In this document: piece by piece, positions 11,297 through 23,906 of the stretch | Layout of the letters: each line of letters opens with the position of its first letter | Position numbering within the stretch: position 1 is the first letter of the stretch | Source: Phyllostachys edulis | Lineage: Eukaryota; Streptophyta; Magnoliopsida; Poales; Poaceae | Assembly: GCA_036346405.1 (NCBI GenBank) | Contig: CM070561.1 | Span: forward strand, 25,762,215 to 25,826,214 | Direction: 5' to 3' | Length of the DNA stretch: 64,000 nt | Program-made: the position numbers and the translations under genes | Notes under the pieces: model-generated | What the model was told of the DNA's origin: nothing | Databases searched by the model: none | What the model saw: only the letters and a program-made list of their open reading frames with translations

Positions 11297-14200
11297 ATTT
11301 ACACTACGTAGAGGAGTACAACTTTACCCACAGCACATGAATTCTCTAGTTTGTTCGACATCCGTCGATACCTCTGCTCACTAACCTTTGGTAAGTAGTC
11401 TAGAGCACGCGTTGAAGCCTTTACATCATCTAGTCCTAACCTTGCACTAGCCTGGTGAATGAACACCCTCATTTCACCTGGGTGCTCCCCTGTCTCAGTG
11501 AGGCATTCACTATTGTGTCGGCAAGCTTTGTGCCCAACACCGTGGTGAAGGGAGCCCCTTCGAATATGCCTACACCAGTCATGCTCGCACTACCATGGCC
11601 TACAAACGCGCAAGGCTAGTTTTCAATTACTCAATTAGCTAAGGCTGTACCATACCAGCACATGTGGTTGTACACTTGCTTAGGTCAGATGTACCGATGT
11701 TCGGTCCTTAATCGACCCCAGCGACGACCTCCCCCTATCTACTTGTGAGATACACCTCTCACACTTCTCAGAATACAATATAACTACTTTTGTATCACAA
11801 ACTAAGTTTTTAATTTTTATTTTTATACAAAATATGAGCTAAACCCATCTGGACCATAATTTCAAAATCTTCCAAACTCATATTCAACATATCATCCATT
11901 TTTCCAACTTTAGGAAAGACTAAAGCCAAGCTAAGCATTTATGTGATATTCGCATTCGAAAAGCCCATATTGACATCATTCATTGTCTAAACCATAACCT
12001 ATTGGCTGCAATAGTAGGGATACCAATATTTCAAGGAGGATCATGCATTGAATGGGACTATAACTACCATTATCCTCAAATATAGCAATTTTAAGCAAAC
12101 ATACATGCATGCATAATAGCTTTGGAAAAAGAAGTACAATAATCAAAATAGTAGGATCAACATGGTCAAAGGAGGTGCTTCCCTTGCTCTGAATAAGAGG
12201 ATGGATGATCGTTGTAAATTCCGCTCGAACAATCGACGTCTAATCAAAAGAGCCAGAAGAAAATTAAATATAGCAAAATAATTTAAAAAGATAAAAATCC
12301 AAATATTTTTGTATATTGAGGTATATCAAGATTTTAGATGAATTTAGAAAAAAACATTCATTCAGTTTGGAGTTCATATGCAAAAGTCATTAACATTTTA
12401 ATTTGCTTTGGTTTGAAAATTCTAGAAATTAAAAAGAGGTAACGTCGAAAGCGTATTTATGAGGTTTACGCTTTCCAACAGCGAAAGTATTTTTTTTTCT
12501 GAGTTCTACTGAGGTTTATGCTTTCTAGTAGAGAAGTGTATTTTCTTCCGAACCGAAAGCAGCTTTCTCATTTTTTTCGATTTTTATTAACTTACATGTG
12601 GGGCGTACTTGTTAGTGACTCATATTTTCGTTTTCTTGACTTTATTTATAAAACAAGGTGGTCCCACATGTCATAGACTCATATTTATTAACTAATGATT
12701 TAACTCATTTCTGATTTTAATTAAGTGGCGGCCAGGGTCCACATCTCAGTCTCTTAGGTTTTAAAATGTGTTTTAAAACCAAGAATAGCGTGCGGTCCCA
12801 TATGTCAGTGACACATTTACTAAACATGTTTAAAATTAGATTTTTGATTATCTTGCTAGCTGGTCCCACATGTCATACTCTTAGTACTCTTAATCACTGT
12901 CATTTGTGTTAAACTAATCATCAACCGAGTGGGTCCCACTGGCCAGAGAAATAAAAAAAAAGAAAGGAGCTTGCACGCGCATGGCCGTGAGGGGAGAAGC
13001 TCGTCAGTGGTGAGGCACATGTGTAAAGGCTCAAGGAAACCCAGAAACAAGAAGAGGGAGTCAATGCGACACTAGGGGAGGTGAAAGTGGTTGGAGAGGA
13101 GGACGAAATCGACAGTGTGATGGCGACAAGTAGTGGTACGCCTCGGGTTTGTAATGCACCAGCGTGGGAAGTATTCCCTAGGCTAGAGGAGAGGTGCACT
13201 AGACTCGGTGAGTCGGTGATGCTAATGTTGCGGGCATGGGGACCTAGGGTAATCGGAGCGTCTTTGGTGACATGCAAGCTACTGGCGGCACAATGGGTGG
13301 TTGTGGGGAAATTGTACTAGGATCTACCCTTGTTAAATTGATGCACACATGAGAATCATTGACTCACCACGACCACGAGGTGCGAAGATGAGATCGGGGA
13401 GGCTTTGGAGCGGCTTGTCGATAACGGCGGCAGCGATGTAGAGGTCCATGACAGCTGCTAACCACATCAACGGAGGTGCTACAAGGAGTGTCACATTAGG
13501 TTACTGAGGTTCTTGAGATGGTGTAAGCGTAGAGAATCGGCCCGAGGCTCATCGGGCTTAGAAGAAGAACAGAAATGGCGGCGGCGGCCGGGAATGGGGA
13601 AAATGAGGGTGAAGCCTAGATTCAGGGTGAGTTTGCCTACAATGAGTGAGGGAATAGCATCAGTGGTGTATGGAACACGTTGTGAGGCACTCGGATTGAG
13701 CTCGAACTCACCGGGCGACGGAACGTCTTGGCGAAATTAGGTCTTGCCACGGAGCTAAGGATGAAAGCCAATGCGATCGAGCTACGGGACTCCCAGGGCT
13801 GCATTAAGCAAAGCAAAGGGATGAGGGATGCAAGAAGATCAGAATGACATGGGCATCGTCGGTGAGGAAGCTCACTAGAACAAGAATGGTGCAGAGGCGC
13901 GCTCACCGGCGTCAAGAACAGTGTGAACGTTCCCGCAAAACTACAGAGCGATGAAGCTCGGGTTTGCACGAAATGGAACATGGGCAAGCTAAGGATGACA
14001 GTGTGCGCTCTAGAGCTTAAGTAGCTAGGACAAACACGTGAGAAAAATGGCGAGACACTGACGGTAGTGTGAGAAACTTTGGTATGCTCTTGGTCTCTCT
14101 GCGCCAACAGAATAAGGCACCATGAATGGAGTAGCTAGCATGGGCAGGGGTGGTGGAGGTAATAGGGTAGTTGGGTGCAAAATGGTAGGCGGCGACGCCA

Positions 14201-14700
14201 ATTTGGCGAGGTGCCCCAGTCTTGATAGTGAGCGGGTAGGGGAGCGAGGTGGACGAATGGCCCTAACGGGTTGGGCCCTCATGTTAAAGAGAGTAGGTGA
14301 GCGAGCCTTGGCGTGGGCTGGAGCTGGCGATTGGATTTTGAGCCGACTCAAATTCGGCCAAAAAGGTTCGGAGGGAATTTGAATTAGCTTTCAGATTTTC
14401 CAAAACTGGCTGAGTATTTTGTGAATTTGTAAACCTATCAAACAGGCTCCAAAATTTATGAATTTTTTAGGGCTTCTGACACCGTGTAGTTTCTTATTTG
14501 AATTTTTTAGGATTTTATCTACTCTGTGATTTTCTCTAAAATTATTACAAGTTGTTGTTTGCATGAAATTCCATTGTTTGATTTATATAAGAAGTTTAAA
14601 AATCATGCAAAAGTTGTTGTCCACACATAATAGATTCAAAAACATTGTCCCAGTTATTTTCATTCCATTTTCCCAAAATTGGGATTTTTGGGATGTTACA

Positions 14701-16411
14701 ATGAAATTGCAGCACCTGCTAAGGTAAAAGCATAACCACTTGTAGCTTTAATCTCATCTGCATTAGAGATCCAATTTGAATCACTATATCCTTCTAATAC
14801 AGATGGATACCTAGTATAGTGAATTCCATATGAGTTGTGCCTCTCAAGTAGCGCAACACTCTCTCAAGTGCCTCCTAGTGATCATCTCCTCAGTCAGAAG
14901 TAAACCGACTTAATTTGCTCACAGCAAATGATATGTGAGGTCTTGTGGCACCAGATAGATAAATAAGGGACCCAATAATTTGTGAATATCTTAATTGAGC
15001 TTTTCCTAATCTGTGATTCTTTCAAGGCTTAACACTAGCATCACAAGGAGTTAGGGAAATTGTGCAGTTCTTAAAGCCGAACCAACTCAATATTTTCTCA
15101 ACATAATGGGATTGGTTCAATGTGATCCCATCCTCACTTTTGATCAATTTAATATTCATAATAATATCTTCCTCTCCTAAGTCTTTTATATCAAAGCATC
15201 TAGATATGAAAGATTTGACCCCATCAATAACAACAGTGTTTTTCCCAAATATAAGTATGTCATCGACATACAAACACAAAATCAGTCCTTGACCCCCCAC
15301 CATAACGATAATATACACACTTATCTGCCTTATTCACAGCAAAACCAGGAGATGTTAAAGTTTTATCAAACTTCTCGTGCCATTGTTTAGGTGCTTACTT
15401 TAGGCCATACAGGGATTTAATTAATTTGTACACCTTATTTTCCTATCCAAAAATCACAAAACCATCTGGTTGCTCCATATAGATTTCTTCCTCCAACTCT
15501 CCACAAAGGAAAGCTATCTTTACATCCATTTAATGGATGTGTAGATTATGGAAAGGAGCTAATGCAACGAGCACTCGAATGGTGGTTAATCTGCCAACAG
15601 GAGAGTAAGTATCAAAATAATCCTCACCTTCTTTCTAGGTATAACCCTTGGCCACAAGTCTTGCCTTGTACCTATCAATAGTACTGTCAGGCCATATTTT
15701 CTTTTTAAAGATCCATTTGCACCCAATAGGTTTGCACTCATCAGGACGATCAGTGATCTCCCAAGTCCCGTAAGCCATGATAGAATCTATTTCGCTATAG
15801 ACCGCCTCTTTGTAATGCTCAACATCAGGTAATGCATAAGCCTCTGAAAGATTTTTTGGCACATAATTCACGAGGTATATAATAAACTCTTCACCAAAGG
15901 TTTTCTCAACCCTTTGTCGCTTGCTTCTGCAAGGAGCCTCTTCGACTAACTTGTTATCTTCCTCTAGAATATCACAAACTAGTAGTATATCACTCATTGG
16001 TTCGGAGATAGTAGTAGGTTCAGAATTACTATTATTCATAGTTTGATTATCCTCGGTTCTAGAAGTACTACCTGCAGTTCTCATAGGATAAAACTCCTCA
16101 AAAAATGAAGCATCTCTAGACACCATTATTGTGTTAGCAATAATCTCAGGAGTTTATGATTTTACTACTAAAAATCTATAGGTCATGCTATTATGAGTGT
16201 ATCCTAGTAAGACACAATCGACTGTTTTTGGTCGAAGCTTTCTCTTTTTCTACAATGATATATTGACTTTTGCTAAATACCCCAAGTTTGCAGAAAATTA
16301 ACATTGGGGTTTCTCCCATTCCATCCCTCATATGGAGTAATCTCACACCTTTTAGTGATTACTCTGTTTAGAACGAAAGTTGTCATCAATATAGCTTCTC
16401 CCCACCACATC
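14701..16411 (-). pseudogene. C1 copia pol, 3' half: end of integrase, reverse transcriptase, start of RNase H
   Basis: On the minus strand, 16405-16380 encodes the WWGEAIL segment typical of the end of the copia integrase core. The fragment 16126-15635 contains CKWIFKKK and YKARLVAKGYT, the start of the copia reverse transcriptase (RVT_2). Around 15520 lies the HQMDVK-like first catalytic aspartate, and the second catalytic motif YVDD is at 15259-15270, followed by ILIFG. Near 14830-14700 the RNase H start reads YPSVLEGYSDSNW and TSGYAF. Several stops and frame changes make it non-functional. The coding sequence is cut at 14700 by L4. The upstream half lies beyond G1, at 22396-23906. Confidence 0.85.
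15259..15270 (-). other. Copia RT catalytic motif YVDD
   Basis: Tyr-Val-Asp-Asp, the metal-binding catalytic box of Ty1/copia reverse transcriptase, is intact although the surrounding polyprotein is broken. Confidence 0.9.
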
Positions 16412-17157
16412 TAATGTGACGGTGGCCCGATCTTCTGAGAGGTAGTGATATGTCGATTGTGGAGAACACGACGTTGACGATCCAAAGGCTATGACCAAAA
16501 TAGATCGAACCCCTCGCAATCACTACACCACTGCTCCGATGTTTATCAACAGTGCCGAACGCGATTGACCTCGCCAAGAAGGCTATCTCCTGCAAGCGAA
16601 TCGAGAACACAAGCAAGAGAGTAGAAGATGCAATTTGAAATTGTATTGCAAATAAGGATTAAGTTCACAAGTTGGGGTTCCTCAACCGAACGTGCGGCGA
16701 AACTACTATGCAGAATAATCTAAAAAGAAACCCTAGGAAAACTAAAGAGGTGGGGCCTCCTTAAATAGGGGAGGGGGAGACGTTCATAGCTAAAAACTAA
16801 GGGGGTGGTATTATTCACATGGTACTGTTTGCGTGAACAGTACCACCATGAATAGTGTGGCCCAAGGAGGGGGGGGCGGCTAGGGGAGGGCCGACATATG
16901 CCCATATCGGCCAAGTCAGCCCATTCATTACATAGCCCATAGACCAACAAAGGGTGATGCAGCACCAGGGCATGTTGACATAGTACAATGGCATGTAGAC
17001 GTAGCTTGGCTTGTAGGAGTAGACATAGCTCGGTCCAACTGGTGAATATGGCAGTGTAGTAGCCAAAAGTCCTATCGGAGAAGAAGTGGTTGAAGTAGAG
17101 GATGTCGTGCAGCGGTTCGAACCAGTGGTTGTATCCTTAGGGTTGATGTCCTCATCA
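16412..17157 (-). mobile_element. G1 3' LTR (746 bp)
   Basis: On the minus strand it starts tgatgaggacatcaac and ends ccgtcacatta. It carries the repeat-rich segment (about 16900-17080) that is missing from the 5' LTR. A polypurine tract is adjacent at 17158-17170. Confidence 0.85.
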
Positions 17158-17170
17158 TCCTCCCTTTCTT
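17158..17170 (-). other. G1 polypurine tract
   Basis: Minus-strand AAGAAAGGGAGGA lies directly upstream of the 3' LTR, where the plus-strand primer of reverse transcription is expected. Confidence 0.8.
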
Positions 17171-17523
17171 GAATTTGAGTCGTCCTCGACTCAATCGTTG
17201 TCTCCAAATCATCACTTTCCTACAAAAGGTTAGTAGCAACAGGAGGCAAAGAAACATGCATATCTTCTAATGTATCTTTGTACGCTGCATAGTTTGGAAA
17301 AGTCGCTCCCGGAATTAAGTCAATTTGGTGTTCAATCGCTGTAATATGTGGCGATCTGGGGTATTTTAGCAAGATCAGATTTGGTTACAAGCATGACATA
17401 ACCCTTTAATTTAATTCCTCAGTCCTAGAACTAGGTGCCAATTTCTATTTTTTAGGTGGGAAAACGTTCTTCACTACTTGCTGATTTTCAAATTCATGTT
17501 CACGTTCTTTCCTCTCATTTTCA

Positions 17524-19080
17524 CTATCTTTTATCACATTTCACAATTTCAGCATGTGTCAAAGGTAGCAAAATTATTTTCTTTCCTTTGTGCATAAGAG
17601 TGTACTTATTACTTCTACCATGATGAGTTGCATCGGTATCAAATTCCCATGGACGTCCTAATAAAAGTAAGCAGGCTTGCATAGGCACTACGTCGAAATC
17701 AGCAACATCATGATAGGAACCAATGGAAAAATGCACTCGCGCAAAATTGTGTTACCTTCACCTAACCACTATTGTTGAACTACTGAATGTGGTACGGGTG
17801 AGGATGTGCACGTGTGGTCAAGCCAAGCTTCTTGACCAACCCTGAATTCACCAAGTTATTACAGCTCCCACCATCAATTATGACACGAACATGGCAATCC
17901 TTGACGATGAGGAACATCTGAAACAAATTATGGTGTTGTAGCTTCTCCGCTTGCTCCCTTTGAGTGCTCAATACTCGCTGCACAATTAGGGTCCTATAAT
18001 TCTCTGTAGCAGCGGCACCTAAAATTTTCTCACCATCGCTATCTGCCTCATGATCATCATCATTACCTGTAAGGTTAGCTGCAAGATCATATTCATCCTC
18101 ACCATCACTAGCACTTACATAACCATCGTCTTCTGTCGCAATGCATGCTCGCTGACTTGGGTAATCTTTTATGACGTGGCCCATCCCTTTGCAACGGTGG
18201 CACACAATCCCCGTCGTACGACCCGTGGAAGCAAACGATGAAGAGCTCTACGCTGGTGCCTGCACACTAGTAGATTTACTTATTTCGGATGCATTTGACG
18301 GTGGTGGCGGCACTGTTGAACGCGCCCTACTCACGGAGGGGGCAACAGACTGAAAAACAGGAGGTGGGGCTGTGTTGGCTTGTCCTGGCATTGGTCTCGA
18401 TGTAGACGTACTTCCAAAGTTTTTCCTTGTCCTTTGTTACCTACCCTGCAATTCCTATTCTGCCAAACAAGCAAGCTGGAACAACCTATTGATATCAGTA
18501 TACTCTTTGTAATCAACTATGTCCTGAATTTCACACCTTAAGCCCCCATAAAAATGAGCCATCTTATCCTCCTCATTCTCAACAACATCACAACGTAGCA
18601 TGCCTATTTGTAGTTCTTGATAATATTCCTCGATAGATCGATTACCTTGGTCTAAGCGCTGCAATTTCTTACACATATCACATTTAAAAGTAGGAGGGAC
18701 AAATCTAGCACGCATAGCTACCTTCAATCTATCCCATGTATGAGGTGTTAAGCTAGAATTAACTACTTGATTCCACCAATTGATAGCAAAATCTTTAAAT
18801 TCACTAGCAGCTTGTCTGGCTCTCTGCACTTCAGGAACTAGATGGGTATTAAATTTTTGTTCAACTATCATCTCCCAATCTAGATCAATTTTAGCATCAT
18901 AAACACCCGCAAATGATGGTATCGCAAATTTAACTTTAGCAAACGGGTCATCATTAATACAAGCATTGTGGTGCTGAAAATTATTACCTCTGATACCATG
19001 ACGGTTGTGCTGTAGGCGGTGTCGTTGACGTGCATCTTGAGCGGCAAAAGCAGTGTCGGCATCGCGGTTTCACCTCTCAT
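17524..19080 (-). pseudogene. G1 gag and protease (no RT)
   Basis: On the minus strand, 18871-18455 encodes a Ty3/gypsy gag core with WWNQVV, TWDRLKVAMRARFVPP and LQRLDQGNRSIEEYY. A zinc knuckle follows at about 18203-18160: it has Cys-x2-Cys-x4-His, but the last cysteine is replaced by tyrosine. The protease active-site segment IIDGGSCNNL is at about 17880-17845 (DGGS at 17864-17875) and ends at a stop near 17780. A further piece at 17736-17524, with HFSIGSYHD and LLLGRPWEFD, is the usual continuation of this protease type. Beyond it only some 280 bases remain before the polypurine tract, leaving no room for RT or integrase. Sequence style resembles chromovirus gag-protease (Reina/CRM-like), a low-confidence family guess. 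Confidence 0.8.
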
Positions 19081-19461
19081 TCGTGGTTTCGCCTCTCATT
19101 ATCATCTCCCACCTCAAGATCTTGGGCTACATCGTGATCATACTCACGTCCATTGTTTGGTGGCTGATTCACCATTCTTTCAAGGCGTGTAGCAAGCGCT
19201 GCAATACTATCGTTGATTGAGTGCTACAATGTAGTCGTAGTAGCTTGAAGCTTCCTATTGATGTACTCATTAATGGTAGTGCGTTGTTCATCCAAAAGCG
19301 TCATGAGCTCTCCCTTAAAAACACACTCTTGCTCATTAGATGAGTCACCTGTCATGGTTAGTAGAAAACAAAAGACAACACAAGGGTATTATCCCTGTCA
19401 ACTACTAGGTGATGGAAGGTGGAATCACACACTCTCAAACGTCTTACCACACTCTTACAAG

Positions 19462-20609
19462 TAGGGATGAAAATGGATCGGATAGTTTCCGACCGATCCA
19501 GATGGAAACAGATTCAGATTATCTCGGATCGGATTTTTCTCGGATAATTTTCAGATCGGAAATGAATTCAGATTTTTTTGTCGGAAACGGAAACGAATAC
19601 GGTAGGCATGCTATCCGGTGGATACGGATTATCTGGATAAGACCAAGTCCGGATATCCAGATTTCAGCCCAAAAGAAGATTTCAGCCCAAAAGAGAAAAG
19701 GAGATTTTAATTGATTTCTGAATTTCAGAAAATGCAACAAATCAAATAGCCTTTTGGAAAATAGCACATAGAGTTCAAAATTCTAGAAAAAATCACAGAA
19801 ATTTCTTGAATTATTTTGAACTTAATAAAATTAATTCAAGTTAAAGTTGGTTATTATTTTTGCACATAAATTATTTTAATTTTTGAAAAATAGGAAAAAC
19901 CTTTTAAAATCCGAGAAAATTCAAGAAAATAATTATTTTTATTTTTCGCTTTAAATCAATAAAATCCCAGAAATCTCAATAAATTTTATTTTTGACATTA
20001 AAACTTGGAATTAAAATAATTGACTTTATTTTATTATTTTTGTATTTAACCAAGAAACTCTTTTAATTCTCGAAATTACAATAAAATAATAACTTTATTA
20101 ATTTTATTTTGGTAACATACTTTGGGATATTACAGTCATTTGCGTATAGATTAACCATTCAGCCTGATCGATGTTAGTGTGAACTAAGTTTTATGTATGT
20201 GATGAACTAAGTGTGAATGTGTGATGACTTGTGACTTTGTGAGTTATGACTTATGAGCTAAATATGGTAAACTAAGTGTTATGTTTCTAATGAACAAGTT
20301 AATGCAGCTTGCTAGTGCCAATGTTATGTGTGATTGCTGAAAATATGAACAATTCATGAATGTTTGCATCAAATAAACTAGTTATATGTTTTCGTTAATT
20401 TCTAGCATACAATTTAAGGGGTTTTCATGTTCCGAAAATATCCGCGATCGTATTCATTTCAATTCATATTCACTCTGTATTCGTATTCGATATTATTCAT
20501 ATCCGTATTCATATCCAGGGTATTCGTATTCGTATCTGGATCCGAAAAAAAATGAAAACAAATATGGCAGAGCCATTATTCGTCCGTATCCGATTCGTTT
20601 TCACCCCTA
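19462..20609 (+). mobile_element. hAT-type non-autonomous DNA transposon in G1
   Basis: The left end TAGGGATGAAAATGG and the right end cgttttcacccCTA are imperfect terminal inverted repeats rich in cggat/atccg motifs. Flanking octamers cttacaag (19454-19461) and cttacaat (20610-20617) match at seven of eight positions, the TSD length of hAT elements. Sub-terminal regions are dense in gga(t/a)cgga and tattcgtat(t/c)c runs. No transposase frame is present. Confidence 0.85.
19690..20134 (-). mobile_element. LTR-end fragment inside the hAT element
   Basis: AT-rich non-coding sequence ends with tttgggatattaca at 20134, the reverse complement of a TGTAATATCCC LTR start. It therefore looks like the first 400-450 bases of a long gypsy LTR in minus orientation. 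The left edge is not sharp and no TSD was found. Confidence 0.45.
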
Positions 20610-21010
20610 CTTACAATTGTTCTTACCAATGCAGTAGGTGGTACAGCCGGTGGCTCATTCGTGATACTGTGTCGAGCATGGGTACGATTGCAAGAGAGGA
20701 CCTATTCTCATCAAGAGTAGGTGGGGCACAATATGGTAGCAAAGGATTAGCAAAAACCGTAACCCGATTAGCAAAGTTGAATAAGGGTCCAAAGTACTTC
20801 TCACGGTTGTTGGTCTAAAAGTATCCCTAGGCCTAGCACAACACCGACTGATACCAAGGACCAAACACAAAGGATTCAAACGATGCAAGCAAACCCGATT
20901 GCTTCTTTATTTCTCTCTTTTTGCTTCTTCTTCTTTTTTTTTTTGCAAATGTGACCTTGACTCAAAACTCTTCAAAATCCTCTTCCTGGTCTAGGGAGGT
21001 ATATGGGTCA

Positions 21011-21036
21011 CTCTCTCTCTCTCTCTCTCTCTCTCT
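21011..21036 (+). repeat. Microsatellite (CT)13
   Basis: Thirteen uninterrupted ct units in the G1 5' internal region. Confidence 0.95.
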
Positions 21037-21799
21037 AAACTTTGATTTTTTTTATCGTGTTGCCGAAGTTAATGAACCCTTCTGGTAGCATGAAAACAAC
21101 CTCTCTTTTCTTTTCTCCCTTTTTTCTCTTTTCTTTTCCTCTTTTTTTCTCTTTCACAAACCGAAATCCTTTCTTCTCTGGTACTTTGAAAAAATTGAAT
21201 CCAAAACTTTCCTTGAAACTGAATTGGAAACCCAATCCAATCTATCTAGGGCTTTCCTTTTATGCCAAACCGAAATCAACTTGGAAATTGAACAGCAAGG
21301 ATGCCAATGGAGCTCTTGATCGGCCACGGCAATAAGATGTCAGTGAGTTATGGCACTTGCAGAGACATGCTGTGAAGGCAAAGTGGAAGGATGATAGAGT
21401 TGCTGCGGCAGGGAGGAGGGATGATGGTGGTGGCTGCGGCAGGGAGGAGGGCTAGTAGCGAGTGGTAGGGGGTTGTGATGTTGGTGGTCACAGAAGGAAG
21501 GAGGCTTCGGCACTGGGTGGTGTTGGCGTGACAGGCATTGGTGTCAGCGTGGAAGCGGAGGGTGGCGACTAGAGACCATGAACACGACTCTAAACCAGCA
21601 TCACAACTTAGACAAAGGACACAATTTCAACAATGCGAATCCAAAAACGGAAATTGCAAAGGCACAAAGGGTGATGGGACAACGGAAGAACATGACGAGC
21701 AAATTATTTTTGTGGGGCTAATTTTCTGGAGTTTTTAGGACGATGAACATAAACTAATCTAAAAGGGAAAGAATTGCGATTACCTAACAGGCAACCTTT
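21037..21799. other. G1 5' internal region, no recognised coding domain
   Basis: It holds pyrimidine-rich stretches (about 21090-21175), then two copies of a phrase around gcggcagggaggaggg (near 21405 and 21435). The short open frames have no recognisable motif. In the minus orientation this is the leader between the primer-binding site and gag. Confidence 0.5.
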
Positions 21800-21811
21800 G
21801 CTCTGATACCA
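21800..21811 (-). other. G1 primer-binding site (initiator tRNA-Met type)
   Basis: Minus-strand TGGTATCAGAGC, the 12-mer complementary to the 3' end of plant initiator tRNA-Met, lies two bases inside the 5' LTR edge. Confidence 0.9.
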
Positions 21812-21813
21812 CC

Positions 21814-22395
21814 TAATGTGATGGTGGCCCGATCTTCCGAGAGGTAGTGATATGTCGATTGTGGAGAACACGATGTTGATGATCCAAAGGCTCTGACCAA
21901 AACAGATCGAACCCCTCGCAATCACAACACCACTGCTTCGATGGTTATCAACCGTGCCAAACGCGGTTGACCTCGCCAAGAAGGCTATCTCCTACAAGCG
22001 AATTGAGAACACAAGCAAGAGAGTAGAAGATGCAATTTGAAATTGTATTGCAAATAAGGATTAAGTTCACAAGTTGGGGTTCCTCAACCGAACGTGCGGC
22101 GAAATTGCTATGCAGATAATCTAAAAAGAAACCCCATGAAAACTAAAGGGGTGAGGCCTCCTTAAATAGGGGAGGGGGAGCCGCACATAGCTAAAAACTA
22201 AGGGGGTAGTAGTATTCACGTGGTACTACTCATGTGAACAGTACCACTGTGAATAGTGTGGCCCAAGGAGGGGGGCGGCTAGGGGGATGGCCCGGCCAGC
22301 ATATGGCCCATATAGGAGAAGATGAGGTTGAAGTAGAGAATATCGTGAAGCGGGTCGAAGCAGTGGTTGCATCCTCAGGGTTGATGTCCTCATCA
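21814..22395 (-). mobile_element. G1 5' LTR (582 bp)
   Basis: It matches 16412-17157 closely except for a deletion of about 165 bases removing the internal repeat segment. The right edge tcctcatca at 22395 is followed by the copia integrase sequence. Confidence 0.85.
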
Positions 22396-23906
22396 ATATC
22401 TTAGGCATATTGGCACTCTCCAACATGACATTCACCAAGTCTGTTAGTGTCCGGCTTTTCCATTCAGCAACCCCGTTTTATTAGGGTGAGTATCGTGATG
22501 TAACTTTATGGACTATTCCATGTTCAGAACGGAATTGAGAGAATTCATGAGAGATATACTCTCTTCCATGATCAGACCTTAGTCTTTTAAATTTTCTTTT
22601 CTAGTTGGTTCTCAACCTCGGCCTTATAAATTTTAAAGTAATATAAAGCTTCATCTTTTGTTTGCAGTAGACACACATAGCAACGTTGAGATGCATCATC
22701 AATAAGAGTTAGAAAATATCTTTTTCCTCCTTTGTTAACAATCCATTCATCTCACATAGGTCAGAATAGACAAGATCTAATGGTGCCAAGTTCTTTTCTT
22801 CTTGTAACCCCTTAAAGGGTTTTTGAGGTTGTTTTGGTTGCACACAGGTTTGGCACTTTGATCCTTTGACAGCTTTCACATTTTGGAATTAAATCTAATA
22901 TGGACATTCGAGCAATACTATCAAAACCAATATGATAGAGATGAGAATTTCATATATTGGCCTCAGATTTATTCAAACCAATTGCAACATTCAGATTATA
23001 ACAGTACTCTAAAGTACTTATGCAAAACAAGCCTCCACTCTCATAGCCTTTACCAACAAAGTTACAAAACTTAGATATTACAACATTATTTGACTCAAAT
23101 ACTAGCTTATAACCATATCTGCATAGGAGAGAACCACTAACGAGGTTCTTGTTTATTGTTGGCGCATGCTGTACATTATTCAAGTGGACAATCTTCTCTG
23201 AAGTAAGCCTCAGATCCACCGTGCCAACACTAAGAATAGATGCATGCGACCCGTTCCCATTAGGATGGAGGAAGCCCTGGCTGCCTGATAAGAAGAAAAC
23301 AAGAAAATATCAGAACATACTTGAACATTATTTAGTATCAACCCACCAATCAGTGGATTGGCATACTAAAAAAACAACAGGTGAATTACCATACCCTCCT
23401 GTTGAGGCCTCGCCTATGATCATGTTGACAACCTTTTTCTTTGGCTGTTCAGCATCCTTGCTCTTGCGAAAACGATAGACTTTTGCCACATGACTGTTTT
23501 TCCAACACAATCTCGCTGACCAGTAGCTAAAGCTCATGAGCCTATGCAACTATTGACTTAGCATCATCCATGTTGTAGTCAAAGAATCACTCGCACATGT
23601 AGAGCCAGTGATTAGCCTCAGCTTCTGTATATTTGTGCTCTAGTGCATCCCACAATTTTGTGGCGGACTTGAAGTGTATGTACACATCATAGAGCTGATC
23701 TACCAGTATGGTTAGTACGCATCCAAGGGTTGTGTTGTTATCTGTGTCGAATCACATGGTCTGTTCAATCGTAAATGGATACTGTGTGGATGGATCACCC
23801 ATCACAGCCCCGAAGACATGAGCCAAAACTTGATCCTTGTCTACCATCTACGAAAGTTCTAACCAGAAAACGTCTTAGGTTTCATAGCATCAAAAGCACC
23901 AGCCAT
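22396..23906 (-). pseudogene. C1 copia gag, protease and first part of integrase
   Basis: On the minus strand an ATG at 23906 begins MAGAFDAMKPKTFSG, a typical copia gag start. At about 23700-23560, DVYIHFKSATKLWDALEHKY and EAEANHWLYMCE belong to the UBN2-type gag domain. The next fragment (23549-23328) has a decayed zinc knuckle (CWKNSHVAK) and ends with the protease active-site segment WWVDT. Fragment 23219-22950 is the GAG-pre-integrase region (LNNVQHAPTINKNLVSGSLL). Integrase core pieces follow, with RSDHGREY near 22560 and NGVAEWKSRTL near 22460. Stops and frameshifts are frequent. The integrase is cut by G1 at 22395 and continues at 16411. Confidence 0.85.

Larger units (their letters stand above)
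10543..14700 (-). mobile_element. L4: long gypsy LTR, minus orientation, left end truncated
   Basis: Ends at 14700 with tttttgggatgttaca, the reverse complement of the TGTAACATCCC start shared by long-LTR gypsy elements here. Its left edge begins inside the family: tagtccca.gatca corresponds to a point about 48 bases into L2 (31943-35259), so the terminal piece is missing. Internal parts match L2 and L3, including cactacgtagagg..tacaactttaccc near 11305. GC-rich sequence at about 13000-14380 corresponds to the promoter and leader region and yields short spurious frames on both strands. It interrupts the copia RNase H region at 14701. A matching TSD on the left is absent because that end is gone. 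Confidence 0.8.
16412..22395 (-). mobile_element. G1: non-autonomous Ty3/gypsy element inserted in C1 integrase
   Basis: Two matching LTRs (16412-17157 and 21814-22395) in the same orientation enclose 4.66 kb. In minus orientation the order is 5' LTR, primer-binding site, gag, protease, polypurine tract, 3' LTR. Flanking pentamers acatc (16407-16411) and atatc (22396-22400) agree at four of five positions and look like a decayed TSD. The copia integrase frame stops at one side and resumes at the other, as expected for an insertion. The LTR ends are unusual: with these limits the LTR reads TGATG...CATTA rather than TG...CA. No RT, RNase H or integrase is visible inside, so G1 must have moved with enzymes supplied elsewhere, or lost them. 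Confidence 0.85.

Noticed and set aside
13500..14380. Open frames on both strands
   Set aside because: They fall in the GC-rich leader region of L4; no domain and no conservation visible with L2 or L3 frames.
20840..20870. ctgatacca-like sequence resembling a second primer-binding site in G1
   Set aside because: Only nine bases match, and it is far from any LTR edge; the true site is at 21800-21811.
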